Shown piece by piece: positions 7,798 through 14,775 of a stretch of 16,478 nt of DNA. The notes under the pieces were generated by a model. It was not told the DNA's origin and made no database searches. It saw nothing but the letters and a program-made list of their open reading frames with translations. Source of the DNA: an uncultured Pseudoflavonifractor sp. Its GTDB lineage: Bacteria > Bacillota > Clostridia > Oscillospirales > Oscillospiraceae. The translations under genes and the position numbers were made by a program. The stretch is from the NCBI GenBank assembly GCA_947565875.1, contig CANOHR010000010.1, forward strand, positions 1 through 16,478, read 5' to 3'. The number at the start of each line of letters is the position of its first letter. Position 1 is the first letter of the stretch.

Positions 7798-7887
7798 TCG
7801 GTAGGGACCGCTGTCCCCGGAGGTCTGCCCCCCTCGGGGGAAAAACCGCGCTTCGGTAGGGACCGCCGTCCCCGGCGGCCCGCCCCA
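7798..7887. repeat. Two tandem copies of a GTAGGGACCG palindromic intergenic repeat
   Basis: The 132-base gap between gyrA and the next gene holds two copies of one element, starting at 7798 and 7853 (55 bases apart). Each reads TCGGTAGGGACCG, then a variable stem, then GTCCCCGG and a GCCC end. The second copy forms a perfect six-pair stem, CCGCCG/CGGCGG (7863-7868/7873-7878), around TCCC. The first copy keeps the stem with one mismatch and one G-U. A relative of this GTAGGG-type repeat recurs at 13191-13219. Elements of this look are common between genes in many bacteria and resemble REP sequences. Between the copies, CCCCC-CTC-GGGGG followed by A5 forms another small palindrome. Confidence 0.7.
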
Positions 7888-7903
7888 CCCAAAGGAGAAG
7901 TAT

Positions 7904-8245
7904 ATGAAACGAAAAGTGACCTACCGGCCCAGCAAGGCCCAGTCTGTGCTGGGCGGCGTGGTGGGTGTGATCTTTGTGTTGATCGGCCTGTTTGTAGCCA
8001 TCCCCCAGGCGGGCCTCTTCGGCCTTTTCTGGACCGCGGTGGCTGTAGCCATTACCGCCACGAACTTTTACCACGCCTTCGGCTCCGGCTACATCGGCCC
8101 CGACATTGAGATCACCGACGACGCCCAACTCCCCGCGGAAAGCCCCGAGGACCGGCTGAAAAAGCTTCAGTCTCTCTACGACCAGCGGCTTATCACCCCT
8201 GAGGAGTATGAGGAAAAGCGGAAGGAGATCCTGCGGGAACTGTGA
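7904..8245 (+). CDS. Small membrane protein with C-terminal SHOCT domain
   Basis: The protein has 113 residues and starts at ATG 7904 after AAAGGAGAAG (7891-7900). Two hydrophobic helices lie at about residues 14-33 and 37-55. After a short linker (DIEITDDAQLP), residues 83-113 match the SHOCT pattern: RLKKLQSLYDQRLITPEEYEEKRKEIL, a short amphipathic module found at the ends of many unrelated bacterial proteins and thought to mediate oligomerisation. The precise role is unknown. It stands alone between gyrA and rnhA, with repeats in both flanking gaps, so co-transcription with either is uncertain. Confidence 0.85.
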   Translation: MKRKVTYRPSKAQSVLGGVVGVIFVLIGLFVAIPQAGLFGLFWTAVAVAITATNFYHAFGSGYIGPDIEITDDAQLPAESPEDRLKKLQSLYDQRLITPEEYEEKRKEILREL

Positions 8246-8267
8246 GGGGGAAGGTAAAGGGCAAAAA

Positions 8268-8355
8268 GCCTTCCCCCCAAGGGGAAGGCAAAGGGCTCTT
8301 ATTAGGCTTCCCCCTGAGGGGAAGCTGTCGCGCGAAGCGAGACTGATGAGGGGGC
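8268..8355. repeat. Composite three-hairpin intergenic repeat
   Basis: The 142-base gap before the RNase HI fusion gene contains three consecutive palindromes. GCCTTCCCC/GGGGAAGGC (8268-8276/8281-8289) is a perfect nine-pair stem with a four-base loop. GCTTCCCC/GGGGAAGC (8306-8313/8318-8325) is a perfect eight-pair stem. GTCGCGC GAA GCGAGAC (8327-8343) has one mismatch. TGATGAGGGGG closes the element. The first two hairpins are clear relatives of each other. On the minus strand the first stem would be followed by TTTTT, but no minus-strand gene ends here, so a terminator role is doubtful. It looks like a dispersed repeat typical of clostridial genomes (inference). Confidence 0.65.
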
Positions 8356-8387
8356 GATATGTACCCCGGGCAAGAAGGAGCAATACC

Positions 8388-9605
8388 ATGAAAACAGTCA
8401 CCATCTACACCGACGGGGCCTGCTCGGGAAATCCGGGGCCCGGAGGGTGGGGAGCTATCCTTCAGTACGGAGAGTTTAAAAAGGAGCTTTCCGGAGGGGA
8501 GGCGGAAACCACCAACAACCGTATGGAACTCACCGGAGTCATTGCCGCCCTAGAGGCGGTGCGGGAGCCCTGCGTGGTGGAGCTTTACTCCGATTCCAAA
8601 TATGTCATCGACGCCCTCAGCAAGGGGTGGGCTAAGGGCTGGAAGGCCAAGGGGTGGATAAAACCGGACCGGAAGCCCGCGCTGAATCCGGACCTTTGGG
8701 AGCGGCTTTTGGAGTTGTGCGAATACCATACGGTCCACCTCCACTGGGTCAAGGGCCACGCCGACAATGAAGTTAATAACCGCTGCGACGAGTTGGCGGT
8801 GATGGAAAGCCAGAAATTCCGTCAGGAAAAGGAGGCGGAAGGGCCCGAGGAGGACGAGGAGGAGATCCCCGAACTGGAGCGGGTGACAGAGCGGATCTAT
8901 ATGCTGCCGGGGGAGGACTTTGCCGGCAGGGACCGGCCTTTTCTCTACTATATCCGGGGAGATAAGCTGCGTTTGGCGGTGGACGCGGGGAACTCTCCGC
9001 ACCATGTAAAGACCTTTTACGCTGCCCTGAAGGCGGCGGGCCATCCCGCCCCCGACATTACCGTTGTGACCCACTGGCATTGGGATCACAGCTTTGGACT
9101 CCGGGCGGTGAAGGGCCTTACCCTGGCTACCAGGGCCACCAATGAGGAGTTGAGGCGGATCCGGAAATGGGAATGGGACGAGGACTCCATGGCGACCCGC
9201 CTTTCCACGGGGGAGGACATCCCCGCCTGCAACGAATGTATCTGCCGGGAGTATGCCGATCCCCAGACCATTCATGTGACCACTGCCCGGATGGAGATAG
9301 AGGGCCCCCTTACCATCGACCTGGGCGGAGTTACCTGTCGTCTCCTTCCCCAGGACTCCCCCCATTCCCGGGACGGGCTTTTTGTCTACATCCCCGAGGA
9401 AAGGGCTTTAGCCGTGGGGGACGGAGAGAGCGGGGACTACTATGAGTTGGAAGGGGGGTATGCTCCGGAGCGGCTGGAGGCCCTTCTCTCCTTTTTGGAG
9501 AGCCTGGACTACGATCTGGCCCTACCGGGGCATCGGGCTCCGTGGACAAAGGAAGAACAGCTTTCCACTCTGTGTGAAATGCAAAAAAACGCCGCCGGCA
9601 CTTGA
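8388..9605 (+). CDS. rnhA: RNase HI fused to an MBL-fold hydrolase domain
   Basis: This is one uninterrupted 405-residue frame from ATG 8388, seven bases after AAGGAG (8375-8380). Residues 1-143 are a full ribonuclease HI, which cuts RNA in RNA-DNA hybrids. Its catalytic set is Asp9, Glu47, Asp69 and Asp134, with His124 in VKGHADN. A very acidic linker (about 147-164) leads to a metallo-beta-lactamase-fold domain (about 165-400). All expected metal ligands are there: HWHWDH gives His229, His231, Asp233 and His234, then His326 (SPHSRD), Asp345 (VGDGES) and His382 (LPGHRAP). The MBL half resembles stand-alone clostridial MBL hydrolases. It lacks an obvious beta-CASP insert, so it is not RNase J-like. 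Its substrate is unknown. The symbol applies to the N-terminal half only. Confidence 0.93.
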   Translation: MKTVTIYTDGACSGNPGPGGWGAILQYGEFKKELSGGEAETTNNRMELTGVIAALEAVREPCVVELYSDSKYVIDALSKGWAKGWKAKGWIKPDRKPALNPDLWERLLELCEYHTVHLHWVKGHADNEVNNRCDELAVMESQKFRQEKEAEGPEEDEEEIPELERVTERIYMLPGEDFAGRDRPFLYYIRGDKLRLAVDAGNSPHHVKTFYAALKAAGHPAPDITVVTHWHWDHSFGLRAVKGLTLATRATNEELRRIRKWEWDEDSMATRLSTGEDIPACNECICREYADPQTIHVTTARMEIEGPLTIDLGGVTCRLLPQDSPHSRDGLFVYIPEERALAVGDGESGDYYELEGGYAPERLEALLSFLESLDYDLALPGHRAPWTKEEQLSTLCEMQKNAAGT

Positions 9606-9621
9606 GCCGGCGGCGTCGCTG
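9583..9621. terminator. Bidirectional terminator between convergent genes
   Basis: ACGCCGCCGGC (9589-9599) and GCCGGCGGCGT (9606-9616) form a perfect 11-pair, GC-rich stem around the six-base loop ACTTGA. Read on the minus strand the stem runs straight into seven T (complement of A 9583-9589), a textbook terminator for the Mrp gene ending at 9641. On the plus strand CGCTGTTTTT follows, a weaker but usable tail for the RNase HI fusion. The last codons and TGA stop of the fusion gene lie inside the left arm and loop. Confidence 0.9.
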
Positions 9622-9640
9622 TTTTTGGAAACAGCCCTTT

Positions 9641-10459
9641 TTAATAGAGGGTTTTCGCCACATTCTCCAAATAATTGGGGTCCAGATCCTCCACCTTTCC
9701 CTCGTCGCAGGCCTTTGCCAGGGCGGGATCTATGGGCAGTCGGGCCAAAATGGGGAGAGAGTGGGCCTGGGCGATCTCCTCCAGATGGCTTTCTCCGAAG
9801 ATGGCATGTTCCCTGCCGCAGTCAGGGCACTTGAAGTAGCTGTAGTTCTCAATAAGGCCCAGAATGGGCACGTTCATCATCTCCGCCATTTTGACCGCCT
9901 TTTCCACGATCATGCTTACCAGTTCCTGAGGGGAGGTGACCACGATGATGCCGTCCACGGGAAGGGACTGGAATACCGTAAGGGGCACATCCCCCGTTCC
10001 GGGAGGCATGTCTACGAACAGGCAGTCCACCTCTCCCCACTGTACGTCGGTCCAAAATTGCTTTACGGTTCCGGCAATGAGGGCCCCCCGCCAGACCACG
10101 GGATCGGATTCGTTTTCTACCAGCAGGTTCAGGCTCATAAGCTTGATTCCGGTGGAGGTGAGGGCGGGATAAATGCCCTCGTCGTCCCCCATGGCCCGCT
10201 CATGGACGCCGAAGGCTTTGGGGATGGAGGGACCGGTAATGTCGGCGTCCAGAACGGCGGCGCGGCCTCCTGCCTTCTGGACGGCGGCGGCCAGGGAGGC
10301 GGTGCAGAGGCTCTTGCCTACTCCACCCTTTCCCGACATGACGGCAATGACCTTTCTGACATTGGAATGGGGATTGGCTTTGGCACGGGGGTCAAATTCC
10401 TCGGTCCGCTCTCCGCAGTTTTCGCCGCAGGTGGAGCAATCGTGGGTGCAGTCTGCCAT
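9641..10459 (-). CDS. Mrp/NBP35-family P-loop ATPase, Fe-S cluster carrier
   Basis: The protein has 272 residues and starts at ATG 10459 after AAGGAG. Members of the Mrp/ApbC/NBP35 family bind an iron-sulfur cluster and pass it to apo-proteins. Visible features are the deviant Walker A GKGGVGKS at 43-50, DADITGPS at 71-78, FVDMPPGTGD at 148-157, and CPDC (Cys211, Cys214), the pair that holds the bridging cluster. The N-terminus carries a compact cysteine group, Cys4, Cys8, Cys11 and Cys15, reminiscent of the extra N-terminal cluster of NBP35. The usual bacterial DUF59 domain is absent. It is last in the minus-strand series, 53 bases after the uridine kinase-like gene, and ends at the convergent terminator. 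Confidence 0.93.
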   Translation of the reverse strand: MADCTHDCSTCGENCGERTEEFDPRAKANPHSNVRKVIAVMSGKGGVGKSLCTASLAAAVQKAGGRAAVLDADITGPSIPKAFGVHERAMGDDEGIYPALTSTGIKLMSLNLLVENESDPVVWRGALIAGTVKQFWTDVQWGEVDCLFVDMPPGTGDVPLTVFQSLPVDGIIVVTSPQELVSMIVEKAVKMAEMMNVPILGLIENYSYFKCPDCGREHAIFGESHLEEIAQAHSLPILARLPIDPALAKACDEGKVEDLDPNYLENVAKTLY

Positions 10460-10512
10460 GTTGCAAGTCTCCTTTGTTGATTGATAGCGGGCGGTTGAGA
10501 GCAGCCGCCAAA

Positions 10513-11451
10513 TTATTTATACCGGTAACTTCCCCCGCCGATAAACTCTCTGAGCAGGGAATTTTTCGCTACCAGGTCGGGATCAATGGGCTCAAAAGCG
10601 TCAAAAGCGGCCATCAACTCCAATAGTTCCGAGCGTCTCTGGTTTTCCTCGGGGACCGCCTTCAGAAGAGGCAGGGCGTAATTCTTCATGACCGAGACCT
10701 CGTAGGGCAGGGAGGAATCTACCATCACATGGGCGGTATCCTTATAGGGGGAGATATAAAGCTTTTCTCCCCGGCGCACATTGGCCCACTGGGAAAGGGT
10801 GTAAGCAATGTCGCTGCCCCGGAAGCTGTAGTCCCGGACCGCCCGCCTCGTCAGACGCATCCAGGCACCCTTAAACTTGACGTTCCCGGCATCCATAATG
10901 TTACTTCGGGCGGAGATATAGAGCCTTGTAGCCTCCGGGTGGGGCCCCGCAATGCCGGGGCCCAGGGCGTGGATGCCCTCGAAGATGGCAACCTCGTTCT
11001 TTTCCAGCTTCAGGGGCCGTCCCCGCTCGTCGTTTCTCATCTGCCGGGAGAACTCAAAGTGGGGAATGATGACCTCCTCCCCCCTGCTTAAGCGGGTAAA
11101 GGTCTCGTCCAGCAGGTCCATATCCAGGCACAGGGGGGATTCCAGATCATATTCCCCGTCGGCGGTTCGGGGGGCCGTAGCCGGGTCCCGGGTCTTAAAA
11201 TAGTTGTCCAGGGACACAGTGTGGCTGTTGATCCCCCGCCGTTCCAGTTCCTCCTCGATCTTCAGGGCCGTGGTGGTCTTTCCCGAACCTGAAGGACCGG
11301 ATAAAAGCACGATGGGAGAGGCGTCCATCCGCTCCATGATCTTATCGGAGGCGTCTACCACCTGTTGATGATAGGTTTCATCGCACTCCCGCAGAAAGCC
11401 GGGGGCATCGGCCAGGATCCTGGCGTTGATCTCTTGCAGCTGATAGGCCAT
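10513..11451 (-). CDS. Uridine kinase-like / phosphoribulokinase-family ATPase
   Basis: The protein has 312 residues and starts at ATG 11451, eight bases after AGGAG. Walker A is GPSGSGKTT at 52-60. SLDNYF, IIPHFEFSRQMR and the Walker B-like AIFEGIHAL follow in the order seen in the uridine kinase/phosphoribulokinase family, with RLTRRAVRDYSFRGSD further on. It is about 100 residues longer than classical Udk. It resembles the kinase half of the clostridial TGS-domain/uridine kinase-like proteins but has no N-terminal TGS domain; the first 45 residues look helical. The likely substrate is a nucleoside, but this is not proven from sequence, so no gene symbol is given. It lies downstream of hemZ after a 135-base structured spacer. 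Confidence 0.85.
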   Translation of the reverse strand: MAYQLQEINARILADAPGFLRECDETYHQQVVDASDKIMERMDASPIVLLSGPSGSGKTTTALKIEEELERRGINSHTVSLDNYFKTRDPATAPRTADGEYDLESPLCLDMDLLDETFTRLSRGEEVIIPHFEFSRQMRNDERGRPLKLEKNEVAIFEGIHALGPGIAGPHPEATRLYISARSNIMDAGNVKFKGAWMRLTRRAVRDYSFRGSDIAYTLSQWANVRRGEKLYISPYKDTAHVMVDSSLPYEVSVMKNYALPLLKAVPEENQRRSELLELMAAFDAFEPIDPDLVAKNSLLREFIGGGSYRYK

Positions 11452-11586
11452 AGTTCAGTCTCCTTTCGTCTTCGTCGTCGCAAATTTCATATCCTTCGCT
11501 TCCGGGCAAGGCCCGAAAGCTCACTACCCGCAAGGGGCACGCCGCATCCGTAAAGCTCCTGCGTCGCTAACGGCTGCGCTGTCATT
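11452..11586 (-). other. Structured spacer between hemZ and the uridine kinase-like gene
   Basis: There is no gene here. Read on the minus strand, the 135 bases start right after the hemZ stop and contain two stems. One is a ten-pair hairpin, GCTTTCGGGC CTT GCCCGGAAGC (11498-11520), whose only non-Watson-Crick pair is a G-U in the minus-strand RNA. The other is a weaker hairpin further upstream with arms CGCAGCCGT and ACGGATGCG. GGAG for the next gene lies at the far end. It may be a repeat or an mRNA structure. No clear promoter or T-run was seen. Confidence 0.45.
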
Positions 11587-13158
11587 TCATTGCTCCTCCT
11601 CTCCCCGCAAAGCCGTTCCGGCTTTGTGGGGGCCCCGAGTTTCTAACAGAAGGGGGGCCAGCTCCCCCTTTTCCCGGCAAAGCTTTTCCAGGTCCCGCAA
11701 GTACTCCTGGGGGTACTTGGGGTTGGCAAAGCGCTCGATCTTTCCTGTCTTGGGCCAGAAGAGCTTGGTGACGCCGCCGCCCCCCAGGGCCAGAATGGAA
11801 TGAAGCTCCTCCATCATAGTGATGTTGTAAAGGGAGGCGTATCCCGGCTTGGTCCAGCCCACATTTTCAAAGGAACCGGACATGTACTTCTGCCGGTAGA
11901 GGTAGTAGGGGACGTACCCTGCCTGACGGAGGGCCTCCCAGGCGGCGTTCAGCATAGTCTCCACCTCCCCGTCGGAGGGCAACTCCTCCGGGGCTTCCAT
12001 GAGCCGGGAGCCCTTCTTCAGGGCCAGGGTGTGGACGGTAATATTCTCGGGACCCAGGGCGATGACCTCAGCCAGGCTTTGGGCGAAGCCTGCCGGGGAG
12101 TCTCCGGGAAGGCCCGCGATAAGATCCATATTGACGGCAAAGTTCCCCGCCTGTCTGACCTGGCAGAAGGCCCTGCGGATATCCTCCCCCGAATGGGGGC
12201 GGCCCATCCGCTCCAGAACGGCGTCATCCATGGACTGGGGATTGACCGACACCCGGTCTATGCCATGTTTGGCCAACACCGAGAGCTTTTCGGGCGTGAT
12301 GGTGTCGGGCCGCCCCGCCTCCACGGTGAACTCCGTGCAGCGGGAAAGAGGCAAATGCTCCTTCATGGCCCCAAGGATCCGGTCAAGCTGCTCCGGGGAC
12401 AGGGTGGTGGGGGTGCCGCCCCCCATGTAGACGGTGCGGATGACCTGCCCCGTTTTTTCCAGCAGGGCCCCCGCGGCCTGGATCTCCTGGCAAAGCCCCT
12501 CCACAAAGGGGGCGAGTAAAGGCAGGCACTTATCCACTGCCGCTGAGATAAAGGAACAATAGATACACCGGCTGGGGCAGAAAGGAATGCCGATATAAAG
12601 GGAGACTTCGTCCCCCCTCAGGCTTTTTTGGGCGTTTACGCTCTCCCGGGCGCAGTCCATGGCCAGCCGCCGCCGAAGGGGGGAGACCCGGTAGGTGTCC
12701 TTCAGGATCTTTTCCGCCTGGGCAGGGGTAGCTCCCTCCCAAAGAGCCTTGGCAGGGATCTTTACCGGCCGCACCCCGGTAAGGGAGCCCCAGGGCAGGT
12801 CATGGCCCAAAAGGGCGGTCCCGGCATTGTAGAAGGACTGCTTCAATGCGCGCTGGACGGTGTGGTAGACCGATACGGGCTCCTCGTCCAGCTTTTCACT
12901 GGGGAAGCGGACCACCCCGTTATGCCAGCGGTTTCCCCGAAGGACCAGGGCGCTCATGTTGGTCAGCTTTTTCCCCCGGTGGAGGGTAAAAATGACGGCG
13001 TTATCTTCCCCCACAAGGCTTGTGGGCGGAGGCGTTTCGGGATACTCCGGCCGCTCGGCGGGAAAGAGGGTCAGCATCATCTGCTCGGCGGCGTAGTGAT
13101 AGCGCCCGGTATCCCAGTCCACATTGTCCGAGGTCAACCAAATTCGGATGATCCTCAC
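11587..13158 (-). CDS. hemZ: Coproporphyrinogen dehydrogenase HemZ (radical SAM)
   Basis: The protein has 523 residues and belongs to the radical SAM HemN/HemZ family, which handles oxygen-independent oxidation of coproporphyrinogen III in Bacillus-type bacteria. The [4Fe-4S]/SAM motif is Cys194, Cys198 and Cys201 in YIGIPFCPSRCIYCSF, followed by VYMGGGTPTTLSPEQL and the family's DRVSVNPQSM and VNMDLIAGLPGD stretches. The long N-terminal part before the motif is typical of HemZ rather than HemN. The start is uncertain: GTG 13158 is the first codon after an in-frame TGA, but GGGAGG abuts it with no spacer. A slightly later start, such as TTG at codon 8, is possible. Genomic context (dtd and an MBL gene upstream) is the usual one for hemZ. 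Confidence 0.93.
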   Translation of the reverse strand: MRIIRIWLTSDNVDWDTGRYHYAAEQMMLTLFPAERPEYPETPPPTSLVGEDNAVIFTLHRGKKLTNMSALVLRGNRWHNGVVRFPSEKLDEEPVSVYHTVQRALKQSFYNAGTALLGHDLPWGSLTGVRPVKIPAKALWEGATPAQAEKILKDTYRVSPLRRRLAMDCARESVNAQKSLRGDEVSLYIGIPFCPSRCIYCSFISAAVDKCLPLLAPFVEGLCQEIQAAGALLEKTGQVIRTVYMGGGTPTTLSPEQLDRILGAMKEHLPLSRCTEFTVEAGRPDTITPEKLSVLAKHGIDRVSVNPQSMDDAVLERMGRPHSGEDIRRAFCQVRQAGNFAVNMDLIAGLPGDSPAGFAQSLAEVIALGPENITVHTLALKKGSRLMEAPEELPSDGEVETMLNAAWEALRQAGYVPYYLYRQKYMSGSFENVGWTKPGYASLYNITMMEELHSILALGGGGVTKLFWPKTGKIERFANPKYPQEYLRDLEKLCREKGELAPLLLETRGPHKAGTALRGEEEQ

Positions 13159-13190
13159 CTCCCGTCATACATACGGTCATTTGTTTCTTT

Positions 13191-13219
13191 GTAGGGGCAG
13201 GTTCCAAACCTGCCCGCCC
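13191..13219. repeat. GTAGGGGCAGG palindromic intergenic repeat
   Basis: GGGCAGGTT (13195-13203) and AACCTGCCC (13207-13215) form a perfect nine-pair stem with a three-base loop. The stem is preceded by GTAG and followed by GCCCG. It is the same type of element as the two copies after gyrA. It lies immediately downstream of the MBL hydrolase stop, between that gene and hemZ. No T-run follows on the minus strand, so it is not a standard terminator. Confidence 0.65.
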
Positions 13220-13220
13220 G

Positions 13221-13832
13221 TTATTCTTCCATGGCTTCCCTCAAATAGGGATTCCCTTCCTGCTCCCGTTCCAACGTGGTAAAGGCCCCGTGGCCGGGAA
13301 AGACCCGAAGCTCTCCCTCCAACTCCCCCAACCGCTTCAGCGAAGCGCGCATTTGTTCGTCGCTGCCTCCGGGAAAATCGGTGCGGCCCATACTCCCGGC
13401 AAACAGGGTGTCCCCGGAAAAAAGGGAATCCCGGCACCGGAGACACACAGACCCGCGGGTGTGCCCGGGAGTGTGAAGGACCTCTATCTGAAGAGCGCCC
13501 AGGGAGACGACATCCCCGTCCCGCCAAAGGGTCAGAGGACCCAGTCCGGCAGTGGGCAAAAGGCTGTCCGTCCCATTCGCATCCTCCGGGTGGAGGAAAA
13601 CGCTTACGCCGGGAAATGCTTGCCGCAGGGCGGCGACGCCCCCCACGTGGTCATAGTGGCCGTGGGTCAGAAACACCGCCCGGAGCGTCCAGCCGTTGTC
13701 TACGCAGAGACGGAGCAGGGTCTGGGAAATATCATCTCCGGGATCAATGACCGCCAAGGCCCCGCTGCTTTCATCCAGCAAAAGGTAGCAGTTTGTATAT
13801 ACAGAGGGTATATAGACGTGCTTTATATCCAT
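13221..13832 (-). CDS. MBL-fold hydrolase, glyoxalase II-like (YcbL type)
   Basis: The protein has 203 residues. ATG 13832 is chosen because AGGAGA lies eight bases upstream; an earlier TTG at 13859 would overlap the upstream stop and swallow that ribosome binding site. It has the complete zinc-binding set of the glyoxalase II-like metallo-beta-lactamase fold: His57, His59, Asp61 and His62 in THGHYDH, His124 in HTPGHTRGS, Asp141 in SGDTLF and His181 in FPGHG. GSMGRTDFPGG is typical of the short YcbL-like group. It lacks the C-terminal glutathione-binding domain of true glyoxalase II, so the physiological thioester or other substrate is unknown. An MBL gene of this type between dtd and hemZ is a recurring arrangement in clostridia. 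Confidence 0.92.
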   Translation of the reverse strand: MDIKHVYIPSVYTNCYLLLDESSGALAVIDPGDDISQTLLRLCVDNGWTLRAVFLTHGHYDHVGGVAALRQAFPGVSVFLHPEDANGTDSLLPTAGLGPLTLWRDGDVVSLGALQIEVLHTPGHTRGSVCLRCRDSLFSGDTLFAGSMGRTDFPGGSDEQMRASLKRLGELEGELRVFPGHGAFTTLEREQEGNPYLREAMEE

Positions 13833-13855
13833 TTTGGAATCTCCTATGGCGGTGT

Positions 13856-14299
13856 TCAAAGGCCCAGCCGCAAAATGATCTCCCCGTCCTCCACCACGCC
13901 GGTGGGGCGGAAGCCCAGCTTTTCATAGATGTGTCTTGCCCGATCGTTGCCCTCCATATAGCCGATGGCAATGCAGGTATATTTTCCGCTTTCCCCGGCC
14001 AGGAAAATCAGCTTTTTGAGGGCGGCAGCGCCGTAGCCCTTCCCCTGATGCTCCTTGGCAATGGCCAGCCGCCACAGGTCCAGAACTCCCTTGGAAAGGT
14101 CCTCGTGGACCATCAAAAAGCCCACCAGTTCCTCCCTGTGGTAAATGGCAAAAGGGTGGGTGTCATGAGCTTCATAGTGCAGCCACGCCTCCGCCAGAGA
14201 GACGGCGTTGGAGGCCACGAATTTACCTTCGTCCCCCGGGTCCAGCTTCAGCAGGGGATAAAAATTTTCCCGGGTGATCTTCCGAAATTCCACGCTCAT
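13856..14299 (-). CDS. GNAT-family N-acetyltransferase, spermidine/diamine acetyltransferase-like
   Basis: The protein has 147 residues. Its ATG overlaps the dtd stop by four bases (ATGA), so it is translationally coupled to dtd. The acetyl-CoA pyrophosphate loop is QGKGYG at residues 85-90 after LWRLAIAKEH, and IYEKLGF near the C-terminus is the usual GNAT ending. The N-terminal stretch KFVASNAVSLAEAW and the overall layout resemble the BltD/PaiA polyamine acetyltransferase group, but substrate assignment is only by resemblance. It is inserted between dtd and the MBL hydrolase. The next gene starts 23 bases downstream. Confidence 0.85.
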   Translation of the reverse strand: MSVEFRKITRENFYPLLKLDPGDEGKFVASNAVSLAEAWLHYEAHDTHPFAIYHREELVGFLMVHEDLSKGVLDLWRLAIAKEHQGKGYGAAALKKLIFLAGESGKYTCIAIGYMEGNDRARHIYEKLGFRPTGVVEDGEIILRLGL

Positions 14300-14739
14300 A
14301 GGGTATCCGTATCCAGCAGGATGGTGACAGGGCCGTCGTTTTGGGAAAAGACCTGCATATCCGCCCCAAATTCCCCATGCTCCACGTGGAAGCCCCGCTC
14401 CTCACACTGGGACATAAAGCGTTCGTAAAGGGGGGTGGCCACGTCGGGCCGGGCGGCCCCGGTAAAGCCGGGACGGCGGGAGTGGCAGTCGGCAAAGAGG
14501 GTAAACTGGCTGATGACCAGCAAAGAGCCCCCTGCCTGCTCTAAATTCAGGTTCATTTTTTCGTTCTCGTCCTCAAAGATCCGCAGGCCGCAGACCTTGT
14601 CCGCCATTTTATCCGCCTGGGCCTCCGTGTCCCCGGCGGCTACCCCCAGAAGGACCAGAAAGCCTCCGTCGGTCTTTCCGTTGATCCTGCCGTCGATCTC
14701 TACCCGGGCGTTTTTGACCCTTGTTACCACAGCGCGCAT
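14296..14739 (-). CDS. dtd: D-aminoacyl-tRNA deacylase
   Basis: The protein has 147 residues, the family's normal size. Dtd removes D-amino acids wrongly attached to tRNA, and also glycine from tRNA-Ala. The family starts MRAVVTRV. ATG 14739 is used because GGAGG lies eight bases upstream, and the in-frame ATG at 14754 overlaps that ribosome binding site. The two signature segments are present: SQFT at 77-80 and the Gly-cisPro motif GPVT at 136-139 (NDGPVTI). It is the first gene after the promoter at 14776-14804 and leads the dtd-GNAT-MBL-hemZ series. Confidence 0.96.
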   Translation of the reverse strand: MRAVVTRVKNARVEIDGRINGKTDGGFLVLLGVAAGDTEAQADKMADKVCGLRIFEDENEKMNLNLEQAGGSLLVISQFTLFADCHSRRPGFTGAARPDVATPLYERFMSQCEERGFHVEHGEFGADMQVFSQNDGPVTILLDTDTL

Positions 14740-14775
14740 GACGGGGCCCTCCATTATATGAAAAATCTACCCGCT

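Noticed and set aside
7828..7846. CCCCC-CTC-GGGGG-AAAAA after gyrA as a gyrA terminator
   Set aside because: The tail is A, not T, on the gyrA strand, and no minus-strand gene ends here. It is better seen as part of the repeat region.
9602..10480. 292-codon plus-strand frame opposite the Mrp ATPase
   Set aside because: It mirrors the Mrp gene, whose motifs are unambiguous, and it begins inside the terminator region.
13833..13859. Longer MBL hydrolase start at TTG 13859
   Set aside because: The extra residues are coded by the ribosome binding site region of ATG 13832 and are not part of the family core.
14753..14758. Second TATAAT on the minus strand close to dtd
   Set aside because: No -35-like sequence at proper spacing, and it overlaps the dtd ribosome binding site region. 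The upstream TTGACC-17-TATAAT is far better.
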